A stretch of 54,477 bases of DNA from Haematobacter genomosp. 1. GTDB taxonomy: Bacteria > Pseudomonadota > Alphaproteobacteria > Rhodobacterales > Rhodobacteraceae. The DNA lies in the NCBI RefSeq assembly GCF_002196855.1, contig NZ_NIPW01000016.1, forward strand, positions 1 to 54,477. Direction: 5' to 3'. The number at the start of each line of letters is the position of its first letter. The first letter of the stretch is position 1. The position numbers and the translations under genes were made by a program. The notes beneath the pieces are model-generated. The model searched no databases, was not told the DNA's origin, and saw only the letters and a program-made list of their open reading frames with translations. This document shows positions 8,997 through 17,951 of this stretch, in pieces.

Positions 8997-10220
8997 TCAC
9001 TTCATCAGTTCCCGCACGCCGGCGGCGAAGGCGGGCACGTCGCCGCGGGGGGCGTAGTCGGCGGCGCCGCGGCACTGGCGTTCCCACAGATCGCGGTCCG
9101 TGGCCAGGAGACGCATGAAGAAGGCGAAGCCCTCCGGATTGTCCGGCTCCACCACGAAGCCGTTCACGCCGGTGCGCACCAGGCTGTCCCGCGCGCCGCA
9201 GATATCGGAGAGGATGGAGGGCACACCCATCGCCTGCGCCTCGATCACCACGTTTCCGAACTGCTCCTCGGTACTTGTCAGCACGAGGGCCAGGGTGGAG
9301 GTGAGCAATCGCGCGATGGCATCGGTCTGCAAGAAGCCGTGGAATACCACGCGCTCCGCAATGCCGAGCGCCTCGGCCCGGGCGCGCAGTTCTGCCTCCA
9401 GCGGGCCGGAGCCGCAGAGATGGAGCGGGCGCGGCGCGGGATCGGCAGCGGCATAGAGCGCATAGGCCTCCAGCGCCACGAAGAGGTTCTTCTTCGGCAC
9501 GAGCCGGGCCACGATGGTGAAATGCCGTTCCCCGAACGGGATACCTTCCGGGGCTGGCTGGCCCTCCGACATCCGGCGGATGCGGTCCAGAGAGACGGTA
9601 TTATATACCCCCGTGATCCGCTTCTCCGGGATTCCGAGAAACCGGAAATAGTCCCGCGTCCTGAAGCCCGATCCGATCGCCCCCTGATAGGGTTTCAAGA
9701 ACCACGATTTCACCCATTCGCGGAAGGGCCTGCGCGGCATGTCGTCAAACTTCGAGCAGCCCATGGTATAGACCCGGTCGCCCCGCAGCCGCAGCAGGCA
9801 GGCAAAGGCAAAGACCGGCATCCAGCTGTAGTGGCACATGAACCAGATGGCCCGCCCCTCCCGCCGCCGGAAAGCCGCGAGAGAGCGCAGGAGCGCCAGC
9901 CCCGTCGGGCGGGACGCGGGATGGAGCGTCACCTTGCGGAACCCCTCGCCCGTCTCCGGCACCCAGTCATAGGTGTCGCTCTGCCCATAGAGTTCGAGGC
10001 CCACCACCTCCGCCTCTCCGCGGACCTCCGCTGCCACGGCGTCGCAGCGGTCGGCATGCATGGGGCCGAAGTTCTCCCACAGGAAGACGAGCCGCGGCAG
10101 GGAACCGGCCGGCTTTACACCCGGCTCCACACCCCGCGGGGCTTCCCCTGCGGGGTTGCGGGGATCGGGGTTTCGGGTATCCGGGAGTGCGGCCTCGGGC
10201 GGAGATACGGGATGGCTCAT
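8997..10220 (-). CDS. Glycosyltransferase family 4 (GT-B fold)
   Basis: A 407-residue GT-B enzyme. The first 40 residues are Pro-rich and probably disordered. The C-terminal half has the retaining GT4 hallmarks: HFTIVARLVPKKNL, LHLCGSGPLEAELR, VVFHGFL and the STEEQFGNVVIEAQAMG segment holding the E-x7-E motif. It is last in a minus-strand operon after gmd and fcl, starting 6 bp past the fcl stop, so it may use GDP-fucose or a related donor. That link is inferred from position; GT4 enzymes use many donors. Confidence 0.85.
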   Translation of the reverse strand: MSHPVSPPEAALPDTRNPDPRNPAGEAPRGVEPGVKPAGSLPRLVFLWENFGPMHADRCDAVAAEVRGEAEVVGLELYGQSDTYDWVPETGEGFRKVTLHPASRPTGLALLRSLAAFRRREGRAIWFMCHYSWMPVFAFACLLRLRGDRVYTMGCSKFDDMPRRPFREWVKSWFLKPYQGAIGSGFRTRDYFRFLGIPEKRITGVYNTVSLDRIRRMSEGQPAPEGIPFGERHFTIVARLVPKKNLFVALEAYALYAAADPAPRPLHLCGSGPLEAELRARAEALGIAERVVFHGFLQTDAIARLLTSTLALVLTSTEEQFGNVVIEAQAMGVPSILSDICGARDSLVRTGVNGFVVEPDNPEGFAFFMRLLATDRDLWERQCRGAADYAPRGDVPAFAAGVRELMK

Positions 10221-10226
10221 CGGGGA

Positions 10227-11183
10227 TCAGGCCTCCCGCAGCGCGGCGGTATGATCCTTGAACCAGCCGTAGGTATCGCGCAGGCCATCCTCCAGCCCGG
10301 TCTGGGCCTGCCAGCCCATCGCGGCGAGGCGGGAGACATCCATGAGCTTTCGCGCCGTCCCGTCGGGTTTCGTCGTGTCGAAGGAAATACGGCCCTCGAA
10401 GCCGGTGACCTTCGCGATCATCGCGGCCAGCTCCGCGATGGTCACGTCCTGACCTGTCCCTACGTTGATATGGGACAGCATCGGCTCGGTATTCGCCTCA
10501 TAGACCGCGCGGGGCAGGCCCAGGACAAAGAGCGAGGCCTCCGCCATGTCATCCACATGCAGGAATTCGCGCATGGGCGTGCCGGTGCCCCAGATCACCA
10601 CCTCGTCGCGGCCCTCGCGCGCGGCCTCATGGAAGCGGCGGATGAGGGCGGGCATGACATGGCTGTTCTCGGGGTGGAAGTTGTCGCCCGGGCCATAGAG
10701 GTTCGTGGGCATCACCGAGCGGTAGTCGGTGCCGTATTGCCGGTTGTAGCTCTCGCAGAGCTTGATCCCCGCGATCTTGGCAACCGCATAGGGTTCGTTC
10801 GTGGGCTCCAGCACCCCGGTCAGCAGCGCATCCTCCGCCATCGGCTGAGCGACGGCGCGGGGATAGATGCAGGAGGAACCCAGGAACAGCAGATGCTGCA
10901 CGCCCGCCTTGTGGGCCTGATGGATGACATTCGCCTCCATCATCAGGTTTTCATAGATGAACTCGGCCGGGTAGGTGTTGTTGGCATGGATGCCGCCCAC
11001 CTTGGCCGCGGCGAGGATCACGGCATCGGGCTTTTCCTCCGCCATGAAGGCCCGCACTGCGGCCTGGTCGGTCAGGTCGAGTTCGGCATGGGTGCGGGTG
11101 ACGACATCCGCCCCCCGGGCCTGCAGGCGGCGCAGGATCGCCCCCCCCACCATGCCGCGATGTCCGGCGACGTAGTATTTCAT
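10227..11183 (-). CDS. fcl: GDP-L-fucose synthase
   Basis: A 318-residue short-chain dehydrogenase/reductase of the extended type. [10 protein letters not shown] at the N-terminus is the NADP-binding glycine motif, and PYAVAKIAG contains the catalytic YxxxK. Also present are the SSCIYP serine region and [12 protein letters not shown], both typical of GDP-fucose synthases. It converts GDP-4-keto-6-deoxymannose to GDP-L-fucose by epimerisation and reduction. The ATG at 11183 is preferred because it begins directly with the dinucleotide-binding strand and follows AAGGGG. It lies 10 bp after gmd, which makes its substrate. Confidence 0.93.
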   Translation of the reverse strand: MKYYVAGHRGMVGGAILRRLQARGADVVTRTHAELDLTDQAAVRAFMAEEKPDAVILAAAKVGGIHANNTYPAEFIYENLMMEANVIHQAHKAGVQHLLFLGSSCIYPRAVAQPMAEDALLTGVLEPTNEPYAVAKIAGIKLCESYNRQYGTDYRSVMPTNLYGPGDNFHPENSHVMPALIRRFHEAAREGRDEVVIWGTGTPMREFLHVDDMAEASLFVLGLPRAVYEANTEPMLSHINVGTGQDVTIAELAAMIAKVTGFEGRISFDTTKPDGTARKLMDVSRLAAMGWQAQTGLEDGLRDTYGWFKDHTAALREA

Positions 11184-11193
11184 GTCCCGCCCC

Positions 11194-12312
11194 TTACGCT
11201 TCGACCGAGACCGGCGCGTGGAAGCCATGCTCCCGCAGCAGCCGGTGACGGCGGGCGGATTGCAGATCCTCGGCCACCATCTCGGCGCACATCTCCTGCG
11301 CGGTGATCTCCGGCACCCAGCCGAGCTTCTCCTTGGCCTTGGTCGGATCGCCGAGCAGCGTCTCCACCTCGGCCGGGCGGAAATAGCGCGGGTCGATGCG
11401 CATGATGACCTGGCCCGCCTTCACGTCGGGCGCCTTGTCCCCCGTGATGGCGGTGACGGTCGCCACCTCCTCCACGCCGGTCCCGGTGAACTCCAGCGTC
11501 AGCCCCAGCTCTGCCGCCGACCAGCGGATGAATTCGCGCACCGAATACTGCTTGCCGGTGGCGATGACGAAATCCTCCGCCGCCTCCTGCTGGAGCATCA
11601 TCCACTGCATGCGGACATAGTCCTTGGCATGGCCCCAGTCGCGCAGGCTGTCGATATTGCCCATGTAGAGGCACTGCTCCAGCCCCTGCGCGATGTTGGC
11701 CAGGCCCCGGGTGATCTTGCGCGTCACGAAGGTCTCGCCGCGGCGGGGGCTCTCATGATTGAAGAGGATGCCGTTGCAGGCATAGATCCCATAGGCCTCG
11801 CGGTAGTTCACCGCGATCCAGTAGGCATACATCTTGGCCACCGCGTAAGGGCTGCGCGGATGGAAGGGGGTCGTCTCCTTCTGCGGGATCTCCTGCACCA
11901 GCCCGTAGAGTTCGGAGGTGGAGGCCTGGTAGAAGCGGGTCTTCTGCTCCAGCCCGAGGAAGCGGATCGCCTCCAGAAGCCGCAGCGTGCCGATCGCATC
12001 CACATCGGCGGTGTATTCCGGCGCCTCGAAGCTCACCGCCACATGGGATTGCGCGCCGAGGTTGTAGACCTCGTCGGGCTCCACCTCGCGCAGGATGCGC
12101 GTCAGGTTCGACGTGTCGGTGAGGTCGCCGTAATGCAGCTTCAGCCGCGGGTCCGGGTTGTGCGGGTCTTCATAGATGTGGTCGATCCGCTGGGTGTTGA
12201 ACAGCGAGGCGCGGCGCTTGATCCCATGGACTTCATAGCCCTTGGCGAGCAGGAATTCCGCCAGATAGGAGCCGTCCTGGCCGGTGATACCTGTGATAAG
12301 GGCCTTTTTCAT
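11194..12312 (-). CDS. gmd: GDP-mannose 4,6-dehydratase
   Basis: A 372-residue extended SDR enzyme that starts with [16 protein letters not shown], the Gly-rich cofactor motif highly typical of Gmd. STSELYG carries the catalytic serine region and [12 protein letters not shown] the Yxxx[17 protein letters not shown] is another family signature. It makes GDP-4-keto-6-deoxy-D-mannose from GDP-mannose in the cytoplasm, the first step to GDP-L-fucose. AGGAG precedes the ATG. With fcl it implies that the polymer contains L-fucose or a relative. No manA/manB/manC genes are in the window, so GDP-mannose must come from elsewhere. Confidence 0.95.
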   Translation of the reverse strand: MKKALITGITGQDGSYLAEFLLAKGYEVHGIKRRASLFNTQRIDHIYEDPHNPDPRLKLHYGDLTDTSNLTRILREVEPDEVYNLGAQSHVAVSFEAPEYTADVDAIGTLRLLEAIRFLGLEQKTRFYQASTSELYGLVQEIPQKETTPFHPRSPYAVAKMYAYWIAVNYREAYGIYACNGILFNHESPRRGETFVTRKITRGLANIAQGLEQCLYMGNIDSLRDWGHAKDYVRMQWMMLQQEAAEDFVIATGKQYSVREFIRWSAAELGLTLEFTGTGVEEVATVTAITGDKAPDVKAGQVIMRIDPRYFRPAEVETLLGDPTKAKEKLGWVPEITAQEMCAEMVAEDLQSARRHRLLREHGFHAPVSVEA

Positions 12313-12549
12313 CGGGGTCTCCTGGCTGAAAGCGGGCGGGGATGGCTGGAAGGCGCCCGCGGACTGCAGGCGGTTATCGTGAAAATCCGCCGGGCGCGGA
12401 CAAGAGCGGAAATACCCGCGGGACGCCGACGGGCGAAGAGCGGCACCTCCTGCGGGCGGGCAGGGCGGGCTGCAGAAGCGCGGCCGGGCAGGCCGGCTCT
12501 ACGGGAATGGCGAATGCCGCAAGGGCAATTGTCCGGGAGACAGGTCATG

Positions 12550-13299
12550 TCAGTGCCGGACCAGTTCCAGAAGCTTGCGGGGATATTTCGACAGGATGCG
12601 CGGATAGCTGGTGGCAATGCCGTTCTCCCGGCAGGCGCGGCGCACTTCCTGCGTGCCGAGGATCTTGCTCCTCAGCCCCGAGGTGCTGGCGCCGCCCGCC
12701 TCCATCCTGACCCAGACCTCCGGGACATGCCGCCAGCGGATGTCGCCCTTCCGGAACACGCGGGCCACGAATTCGAAATCCCCGGCGATGCGGTAATCTG
12801 TCCGGTAAAGACCATGCGCCTCGAACACACGGCGATGAAGGAACAGCGCGGTATGGGCGGGCATCGCCCCCGCCGCGATCCGCTCGGGCCGGAAGTGGGA
12901 ACTGTCATAGCGCCGGATCACCCGGTCCGGCTGGCCGGGCGGATGAAAGGTCACATCGGCAAAGACCGCATCGAGATCACCCCCCGCAAAGGCTTCCGCC
13001 ACGCGGGAGAGGACATGCGGATGGGCGTAACGGTCATTGGAGTGCAGGATGCCGATCACCTCTCCCTCCGCCCGGGCGATACCCTTGTTGATCGCGTCAT
13101 AGATGCCGCGATCCGGCCCGGAGGCGAGACTGATGAGCGGGCTGGCGAACCCCTCCACCACGGCACAGGTCTCGTCCTTCGACGCACCGTCCACCACGAC
13201 AAGCTCCCGCTCCGCATGGTCCTGAAGGAGAAAACTCTCAACCGCCCGCGCGACCGTCGCCCCGGAATTGTAGCAGGCCATGACGGCGGAAATCTTCAT
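12550..13299 (-). CDS. Glycosyltransferase family 2, WcaE-like
   Basis: A 249-residue compact GT2 enzyme: ISAVMACYNS, LVVVDGASKDET, GPDRGIYDAINKG and GILHSNDRY. The last is the usual N-S-D-D metal site with an N-D pair. IAGDFEFVARV near the end is the catalytic acid region. The GPDxGIYDAMNKG pattern is characteristic of colanic-acid WcaE-like transferases. It is transcribed toward gmd but separated from it by 237 bp. Donor unknown. Confidence 0.85.
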   Translation of the reverse strand: MKISAVMACYNSGATVARAVESFLLQDHAERELVVVDGASKDETCAVVEGFASPLISLASGPDRGIYDAINKGIARAEGEVIGILHSNDRYAHPHVLSRVAEAFAGGDLDAVFADVTFHPPGQPDRVIRRYDSSHFRPERIAAGAMPAHTALFLHRRVFEAHGLYRTDYRIAGDFEFVARVFRKGDIRWRHVPEVWVRMEAGGASTSGLRSKILGTQEVRRACRENGIATSYPRILSKYPRKLLELVRH

Positions 13300-14193
13300 G
13301 CGGTGGCTCGGGTATCCTGGGCCTTCGGTTGGTTCTGCCGCCTAGCACGGGCGGGCCGTCATGGAAAGGGAAGGGAAGGGGCGGGCAGGCGGATTGCTGC
13401 GCCTGGCGCGGAAGCAGGCGGCAGGGGCCGCTTCGCCTCGACCGGCTCCCGACCCTCAATCGCCAATGGCCCCATGTCACGGAAGGGGATGGAGTGCGGC
13501 GCCCTCACGATACCGGTGACCGGCTTTGCCATGGCGGGTGGCCTGGTGTCGATTGCACCGGGCAGGACGAGGCGGTGCAGGAGGAGGCCGGGCGGGAGGA
13601 GAGTGGGCAGGTGGAGAGTGGGCGGGGGCAGGCTGGGCAGGAAGCGACACGGGGGGTAGGGAGAAGCAGCAGGCAGGGGGTACCCGGGCAGGGGCAGGCA
13701 GGGACCTGACCACGGGCCTTCCTTGCCTCTCCCTCCCGGATCCCCATACCGACCCGACCGGGAGGGCGAAACCGATGGCCTCTCTCCCCGATCTCCCCTC
13801 ACGGATCTCTCCCCCCGGTCTCCCCCGACAGAATATCCCGGAGGCCCGCATGGCCACGGCCCGCCTGTGAGCCCGGTATTTCGCGGAGGCCGGTATTTCG
13901 TGGGAGCCCAGTATTTCGTGGGAGCCCGGTATTTTGAGTCTGGTATTTTGAGCCCGGCATTTCCTGAAGCAGGGATGCACACGGCCAGTTGCATCGGCCT
14001 CCTTCCTCCTGCTTCTGGCGCGCGCCGCTCCGATGCCACAAAATCGTCAGGCGCAGATGCACCGTGACCGCCCGCTCCGGCGCGCAGGTCCTCATCCGGT
14101 CGTGACGCCCTGTCGGCTCGACCTCGGCAGCGGGGCTGCATATAGTACCGCCACCGGCGGCACCCCGCACCGGAGGCCAAGCATGGGAAAGCG
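13300..14193. other. 894-bp intergenic region with biased, repetitive sequence
   Basis: No gene is recognisable between the divergent GT2 and polymerase genes. From about 13563 to 13709 the plus strand is strongly purine-rich with runs of three to six G. From about 13728 to 13830 the polarity flips and the G-runs are on the minus strand. A tandem repeat follows. The long open frames across it have low-complexity, Pro/Arg-rich translations and are rejected. It probably contains both divergent promoters. Confidence 0.6.
13869..13966 (+). repeat. Degenerate tandem repeat, unit about 14-18 bp
   Basis: Six imperfect units built on GAGCCCGGTATTTCGTGG, the first three about 18 bp and later ones shortened to about 14-15 bp. 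It is intergenic and the shrinking unit length points to slippage. It is not a CRISPR: there are no unique spacers. Confidence 0.75.
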
Positions 14194-15198
14194 ATGACGA
14201 GCCGCGCCATTGACGCCAGTCCGGTCGCACAGCCTTTCCGGGCAGGTCTCAGGGGGGCCGATCTGTTGGCGGGGATGCTCGTCTTCCTGGTGGCCTTCGG
14301 CATCTCCCTCTCGCTGCTGGGAGCTTATACAGGGGGAGACCAGCTCAACTACCGCGCCTTCTATGACGAGGTACGGGGTGTGCGGGCCGATGCCGTGCCG
14401 ATCGTTCAGGCGATGACCACCGGCTCGGCCGAACCGCTCTATGGCTATCTGATGTGGGTCACCTCCAGCGCGGGGCTGGACAAGGATGTCGTGATTTCCG
14501 TGATGAACGGAATACTGGCGCTGGTCCTTTTCCTGTTCCTGCGTCGCTATCGGGCTGGTGTGCTGCCGACCGTTCTCATCTTTACGAACTTCTACCTCAT
14601 CACGCTGTTCACGTCGCTCGAACGCCTGAAGCTCGCCTATATCCTGCTGACGCTCGCCATGCTGGTGTCGGGGTGGAAAAGGGCGCTGATCCTGTTCATA
14701 TCCATGACGGCGCATTTCCAGTCCTTCCTGCTGATCGCGGCGGGGGCGGGTCTGCGTGTGGGGTCTGCCGATTTCCTGCGCCGCTACGTCACCCCGTTAC
14801 AGCTGCTTCTCATCCTCATGGGGATTCCGGTCGCCATCATCGGATTTCTGCTCTTTGTGCTGCGCTTCCTGCCCGCCATTCAGGGCAAGATGGCCGCGTA
14901 TCAGGGGGGCGGGGTTGCCGAACTGGCCAGCATGGGGCTGCTCATCATCGTGGGAGTGGTCGTGCTCCGCCGGAAGCAGGCATTCCTGGTGGGTCTCATT
15001 CCGATCGCGATGGCGGCGGCGGTCTTCGGGGCCTCCCGCATCAACGTCATGGCAGTCACATTCCTGCTCTACCTTGCCGTGACGGAGCGGCGGGCCAGTC
15101 ATCCGCTGATGCTGGCGCTTCTGGTCTATTTCAGCCTGAAGACCATCCCCTTCGTCGAGAACATCTATGCCTGGGGCGATGGCTATTACATCCCCTGA
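14194..15198 (+). CDS. EpsG/Wzy-like polysaccharide polymerase candidate
   Basis: A 334-residue polytopic membrane protein with about nine hydrophobic segments. The early periplasmic loop after helix 1 has GGDQLNYRAFYDE, and a SLERLKLAYILL segment follows the middle helices. Both resemble the EpsG-type polymerase family, in which the helix after a short Arg/Glu pair is conserved. Wzy polymerases join flipped repeat units in the periplasm. It is in a glycosyltransferase block close to flippase and export genes, which fits. These proteins diverge quickly, so the call rests on topology, the loop motif and context. Confidence 0.65.
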   Translation: MTSRAIDASPVAQPFRAGLRGADLLAGMLVFLVAFGISLSLLGAYTGGDQLNYRAFYDEVRGVRADAVPIVQAMTTGSAEPLYGYLMWVTSSAGLDKDVVISVMNGILALVLFLFLRRYRAGVLPTVLIFTNFYLITLFTSLERLKLAYILLTLAMLVSGWKRALILFISMTAHFQSFLLIAAGAGLRVGSADFLRRYVTPLQLLLILMGIPVAIIGFLLFVLRFLPAIQGKMAAYQGGGVAELASMGLLIIVGVVVLRRKQAFLVGLIPIAMAAAVFGASRINVMAVTFLLYLAVTERRASHPLMLALLVYFSLKTIPFVENIYAWGDGYYIP

Positions 15199-15216
15199 TC
15201 CCAGCCCGGATATCCC

Positions 15217-16380
15217 ATGACCTTTCGCCTTCTGATCAATGCCTCCAACCTCCGTGTCGGCGGGGTGGTGCAGGTCGGCATCTCCGCCATCGACGAAATC
15301 GCGCGCCTCGGCCCGGAGGGAATGGAGATCAGCGTGCTCGCCTGCGAGGGGGTGGACCGCAACCTTGCCCAGATCGGCTGCGACACGGGCGCCTTTGCGC
15401 GCTACCGGGTGCGCTCCGTTCCCGGTCTCTCGCCCTTCGACCCCGTGCTGGATGAGGAGATCGCGCGGGCCGATGCGGTCTTTACCATATTCGGCCCGCT
15501 CTATGCCCGCCGCCGCCCGAAAGTGAGCGTGATGGGCTTTGCCCAGCCGTGGATCATCTATCCCGACAATGACATCTACAAAGGCCTTTCCCCGCTCGCC
15601 AAAGCGAAATCGCGGCTGAAATACGGCCTGCAGGCGGCGATCCTGCGGCGGAATGCCGACCATGCCATCGTGGAGGCCGGGCATGTGAAGGAGCGGCTCG
15701 TCGCCCGCGGGCTGTTCCGCGAAGGACAGGTGAGCGTGGTCTCGAACTGCGTGAGCGACATCTTCCGTCAGCCGGAGCTGTGGCGTCCGGTGGCGCTGCC
15801 GGAGCGGAAGGGGCTGCGCATCGGCTTTCTCGGCCGGGATTACCCGCACAAGAACCTGTCCATCCTGCCGGAGGTGGCGCGCGCGCTCCGTGAACGGCAT
15901 GGGATGGCGGTGGAGTTCCTCGTCACCCTGACGGAAGCAGAATGGCAGGCACGCAGCCCGGAGTTCCGAAGCGCGGTCACCAATGTCGGGCCGCTCGACC
16001 TCGCCCAGTGCCCCTCCTTCTACGCGGGGCTGGACGCCGCGATCTTCCCGAGCCTGCTCGAATGCTTCTCTGTCATGCCGCTGGAGGCGATGGCGATGGG
16101 GCTGCGGGTGTTCGCTTCCGACCGGCCCTTCGTAAGGGACATCTGCGGACCCTTCGCGCGCTATTTCGACCCCCATGCACCGGAGGCAGCGGCCGCCTGT
16201 ATCGCCGAAGGACTGGCCACCCCCCCGTCGGATGAGGAGCGGGAGATGATCCGCGCGCAGGGTTTTGCAGGTATGAGCCCCACCGAACGCGCGAAAAGCT
16301 ATCTGGAGATCGTCCGCCGGGTCGTCGCGGAAAAGGGTGGCGCTGTCCCGGCCGGAGCACGCATCCCGCTCAGGGGATGA
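15217..16380 (+). CDS. Glycosyltransferase, GT4 type
   Basis: A 387-residue GT-B enzyme. The N-terminal domain begins LLINASNLRVGGVVQVG, with the Gly-rich acceptor loop. The C-terminal domain has LRIGFLGRDYPHKNL and the FPSLLECFSVMPLEAMAMG segment carrying the E-x7-E motif. It starts 18 bp after the polymerase gene and is likely in the same operon. It ends 18 bp before a convergent gene. Donor and linkage are unknown. Confidence 0.85.
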   Translation: MTFRLLINASNLRVGGVVQVGISAIDEIARLGPEGMEISVLACEGVDRNLAQIGCDTGAFARYRVRSVPGLSPFDPVLDEEIARADAVFTIFGPLYARRRPKVSVMGFAQPWIIYPDNDIYKGLSPLAKAKSRLKYGLQAAILRRNADHAIVEAGHVKERLVARGLFREGQVSVVSNCVSDIFRQPELWRPVALPERKGLRIGFLGRDYPHKNLSILPEVARALRERHGMAVEFLVTLTEAEWQARSPEFRSAVTNVGPLDLAQCPSFYAGLDAAIFPSLLECFSVMPLEAMAMGLRVFASDRPFVRDICGPFARYFDPHAPEAAAACIAEGLATPPSDEEREMIRAQGFAGMSPTERAKSYLEIVRRVVAEKGGAVPAGARIPLRG

Positions 16381-16383
16381 TAC

Positions 16384-16398
16384 GCCGCTCCTTGCGGC
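16384..16398. terminator. Small hairpin in convergent gap
   Basis: GCCGC-TCCTT-GCGGC fills the 18-bp space between two convergent stop codons. The stem is only 5 bp and no T-run follows, so it is a weak candidate for a shared terminator. Confidence 0.3.
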
Positions 16399-17523
16399 CT
16401 ATTCGGCCGGATGGGCCGCAGGATGATGCGGACGGATGTTCCGCCCGGAAGGACCATTCCCGCCCCGGCCGCGCAGCAGCGCCACGCGGCGGTAGAGCAG
16501 CAGGTAGCAGCACGCCACCACGAGCAGCGCCCCCCAGATGGCGAGCGAGCTTTTCGCACAGAACACCGCCAATACGGTGGACAGCAGCGGGAAGGCCCAG
16601 AGGATCGTGCTGGCCACGGGGTTGCGCAGCTGGGGCCTGCCCAGCCCCCGTGCGATACGGCGGGCGAGGCTGCGATAGACGAGGCTGTGCAGATGCAACC
16701 GGTCGGGCTGGCCGGGATGGCTGCCGGTCCGCACGGTGCGGCGGTGGATCGACACGAAGGTCTCGATCATCGGATAGGCCAGGAGCAGGATGCCGATGAT
16801 CGGCGAGATCTCCGGGTTGCGGGCAGGGAGCGCGACGGCGAGGACCGCCAGCAGATAGCCCGTCCCATAGGCGCCGGCATCGCCGAAGAAGATCAGCCCG
16901 AGCGGATAGTTCAGCAGGAAGAACCCGGCGATGGCCCCGATGGCGACAAGGCAGACACCCATGATCGCCGTATCCCCCGTCTGCCAGGCGATGAGCCCGA
17001 AGCCGGCGAGGATGATGATCGCCGTCCCCGAAGCCAGCCCGTTCACCCCGTCGATGATGTTCAGCGCATTGGCGATGCCGCCAATGGCGAAGGCGGTGAA
17101 GAGCACGGCAATCGGGCCGATGGCCAGCAGCATGTCCACCCCCGGCAGGTCCACCCCCCGGATGGCGTAGCCCGAGAGCAGGCAGAAGATCAGCCCCGAC
17201 AGGATGGTGGCCAGCAGGCGGGTGCGTACGCCCACCCGCTTGGTCACGTCCTCGATCAGCCCGGAGGCGAAGGCGGGGATCGCAGCAAGACAGATCATCC
17301 ACCACAGCTCCCGCCCGCCATCCGGCAGGGCGAAACCACCCGCCAGCGCACCGACCATGAGGGCAAGCCCGCCGACCCGCGGGGTCGGCACGGCATGGAG
17401 CTTCTGCACGCCCACCTGACTGTCGAGGGTCAGATGCCCATGCAAATGGCGCGTCAGGACGAGAACGGTGGCGAACAGGCAACTTGCCAGGATCGCGAAG
17501 GCGAATGCGTTGACGAAGATCAT
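16399..17523 (-). CDS. Undecaprenyl-phosphate sugar-1-phosphate transferase, WecA/MraY family
   Basis: A 374-residue integral membrane enzyme with about eleven hydrophobic segments. Family motifs in order: HAVPTPRVGGLAL, SGLIEDVTKR (Asp-containing loop), NALNIIDGVNGLASG (metal and substrate site), LIFFGDAGAYGTGYLL and the His-rich loop RLHLHSLVYR. These enzymes move GlcNAc-1-P or a related sugar phosphate from a UDP-sugar to undecaprenyl phosphate and so begin a repeat unit. It likely initiates the region-1 polymer; a different type of initiating enzyme is at 35 kb. The start at 17523 is chosen because the hydrophobic N-terminus begins there; a longer frame extends to 17583. Confidence 0.88.
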   Translation of the reverse strand: MIFVNAFAFAILASCLFATVLVLTRHLHGHLTLDSQVGVQKLHAVPTPRVGGLALMVGALAGGFALPDGGRELWWMICLAAIPAFASGLIEDVTKRVGVRTRLLATILSGLIFCLLSGYAIRGVDLPGVDMLLAIGPIAVLFTAFAIGGIANALNIIDGVNGLASGTAIIILAGFGLIAWQTGDTAIMGVCLVAIGAIAGFFLLNYPLGLIFFGDAGAYGTGYLLAVLAVALPARNPEISPIIGILLLAYPMIETFVSIHRRTVRTGSHPGQPDRLHLHSLVYRSLARRIARGLGRPQLRNPVASTILWAFPLLSTVLAVFCAKSSLAIWGALLVVACCYLLLYRRVALLRGRGGNGPSGRNIRPHHPAAHPAE

Positions 17524-17951
17524 GCCGGAACCTTGAGGTGGGCGGGTGATATCCCGCCACATTGGAAATACTGCCCGCTGCACCGGGCCGCGACAGCCCG
17601 GAAAGAAGGCCTCCGAGGAGGCTGGATCGTGGAGGACTGCCCCCAGGGCTGTCCCAAGTCTGACAGGTGCCCTGAAGGAAGGGGAGGAACGACCGCCCTT
17701 TTCATCCGGCGCCGGCTCATCCCTCCGGACCGTCTACCCGGAGGCATTCATGGAGGCCCTGCCGGTGTAAAGTCTCATTCGATTGTCCTGCACGGCTCAC
17801 GAACTACGCCCATCATTATCGCTCATGATTGGCAAACGGCAACGGTCGCCGACCCATGTTTATCGTTTTGCGGCCCAGGCACATCAGACCATGTTGCTCC
17901 TGTGCCGCCATCGGCGATCTTTTGCCTTTCATTTTCCGGGCGAAAGGGAGG
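17524..17951. other. 428-bp gap with several hairpins
   Basis: It separates wzc from the WecA-like gene, both on the minus strand. No gene is recognised. Dyads include CCTCCGG/CCGGAGG (17722-17744), the palindrome CCGGCGCCGG near 17707 and GCCTCCGAGGAGGC near 17608. None has a T-run. It could be a structured 5' leader of the WecA-like gene or contain its own promoter. Confidence 0.4.

Noticed and set aside
11182..13659. An 825-codon plus-strand open frame across gmd and a glycosyltransferase
   Set aside because: It is antisense to two well-recognised genes and crosses their intergenic space; composition is Arg/Gly/His-rich without motifs.
13869..13966. Possible CRISPR array
   Set aside because: Units of 14-18 bp are adjacent without unique spacers and no cas gene is present.
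13359..14303. A 314-codon minus-strand open frame in the 13.3-14.2 kb gap
   Set aside because: Its translation is Pro/Arg/Gly-rich with internal repeats that mirror the DNA repeat, and it overlaps the polymerase gene start; no ribosome site.
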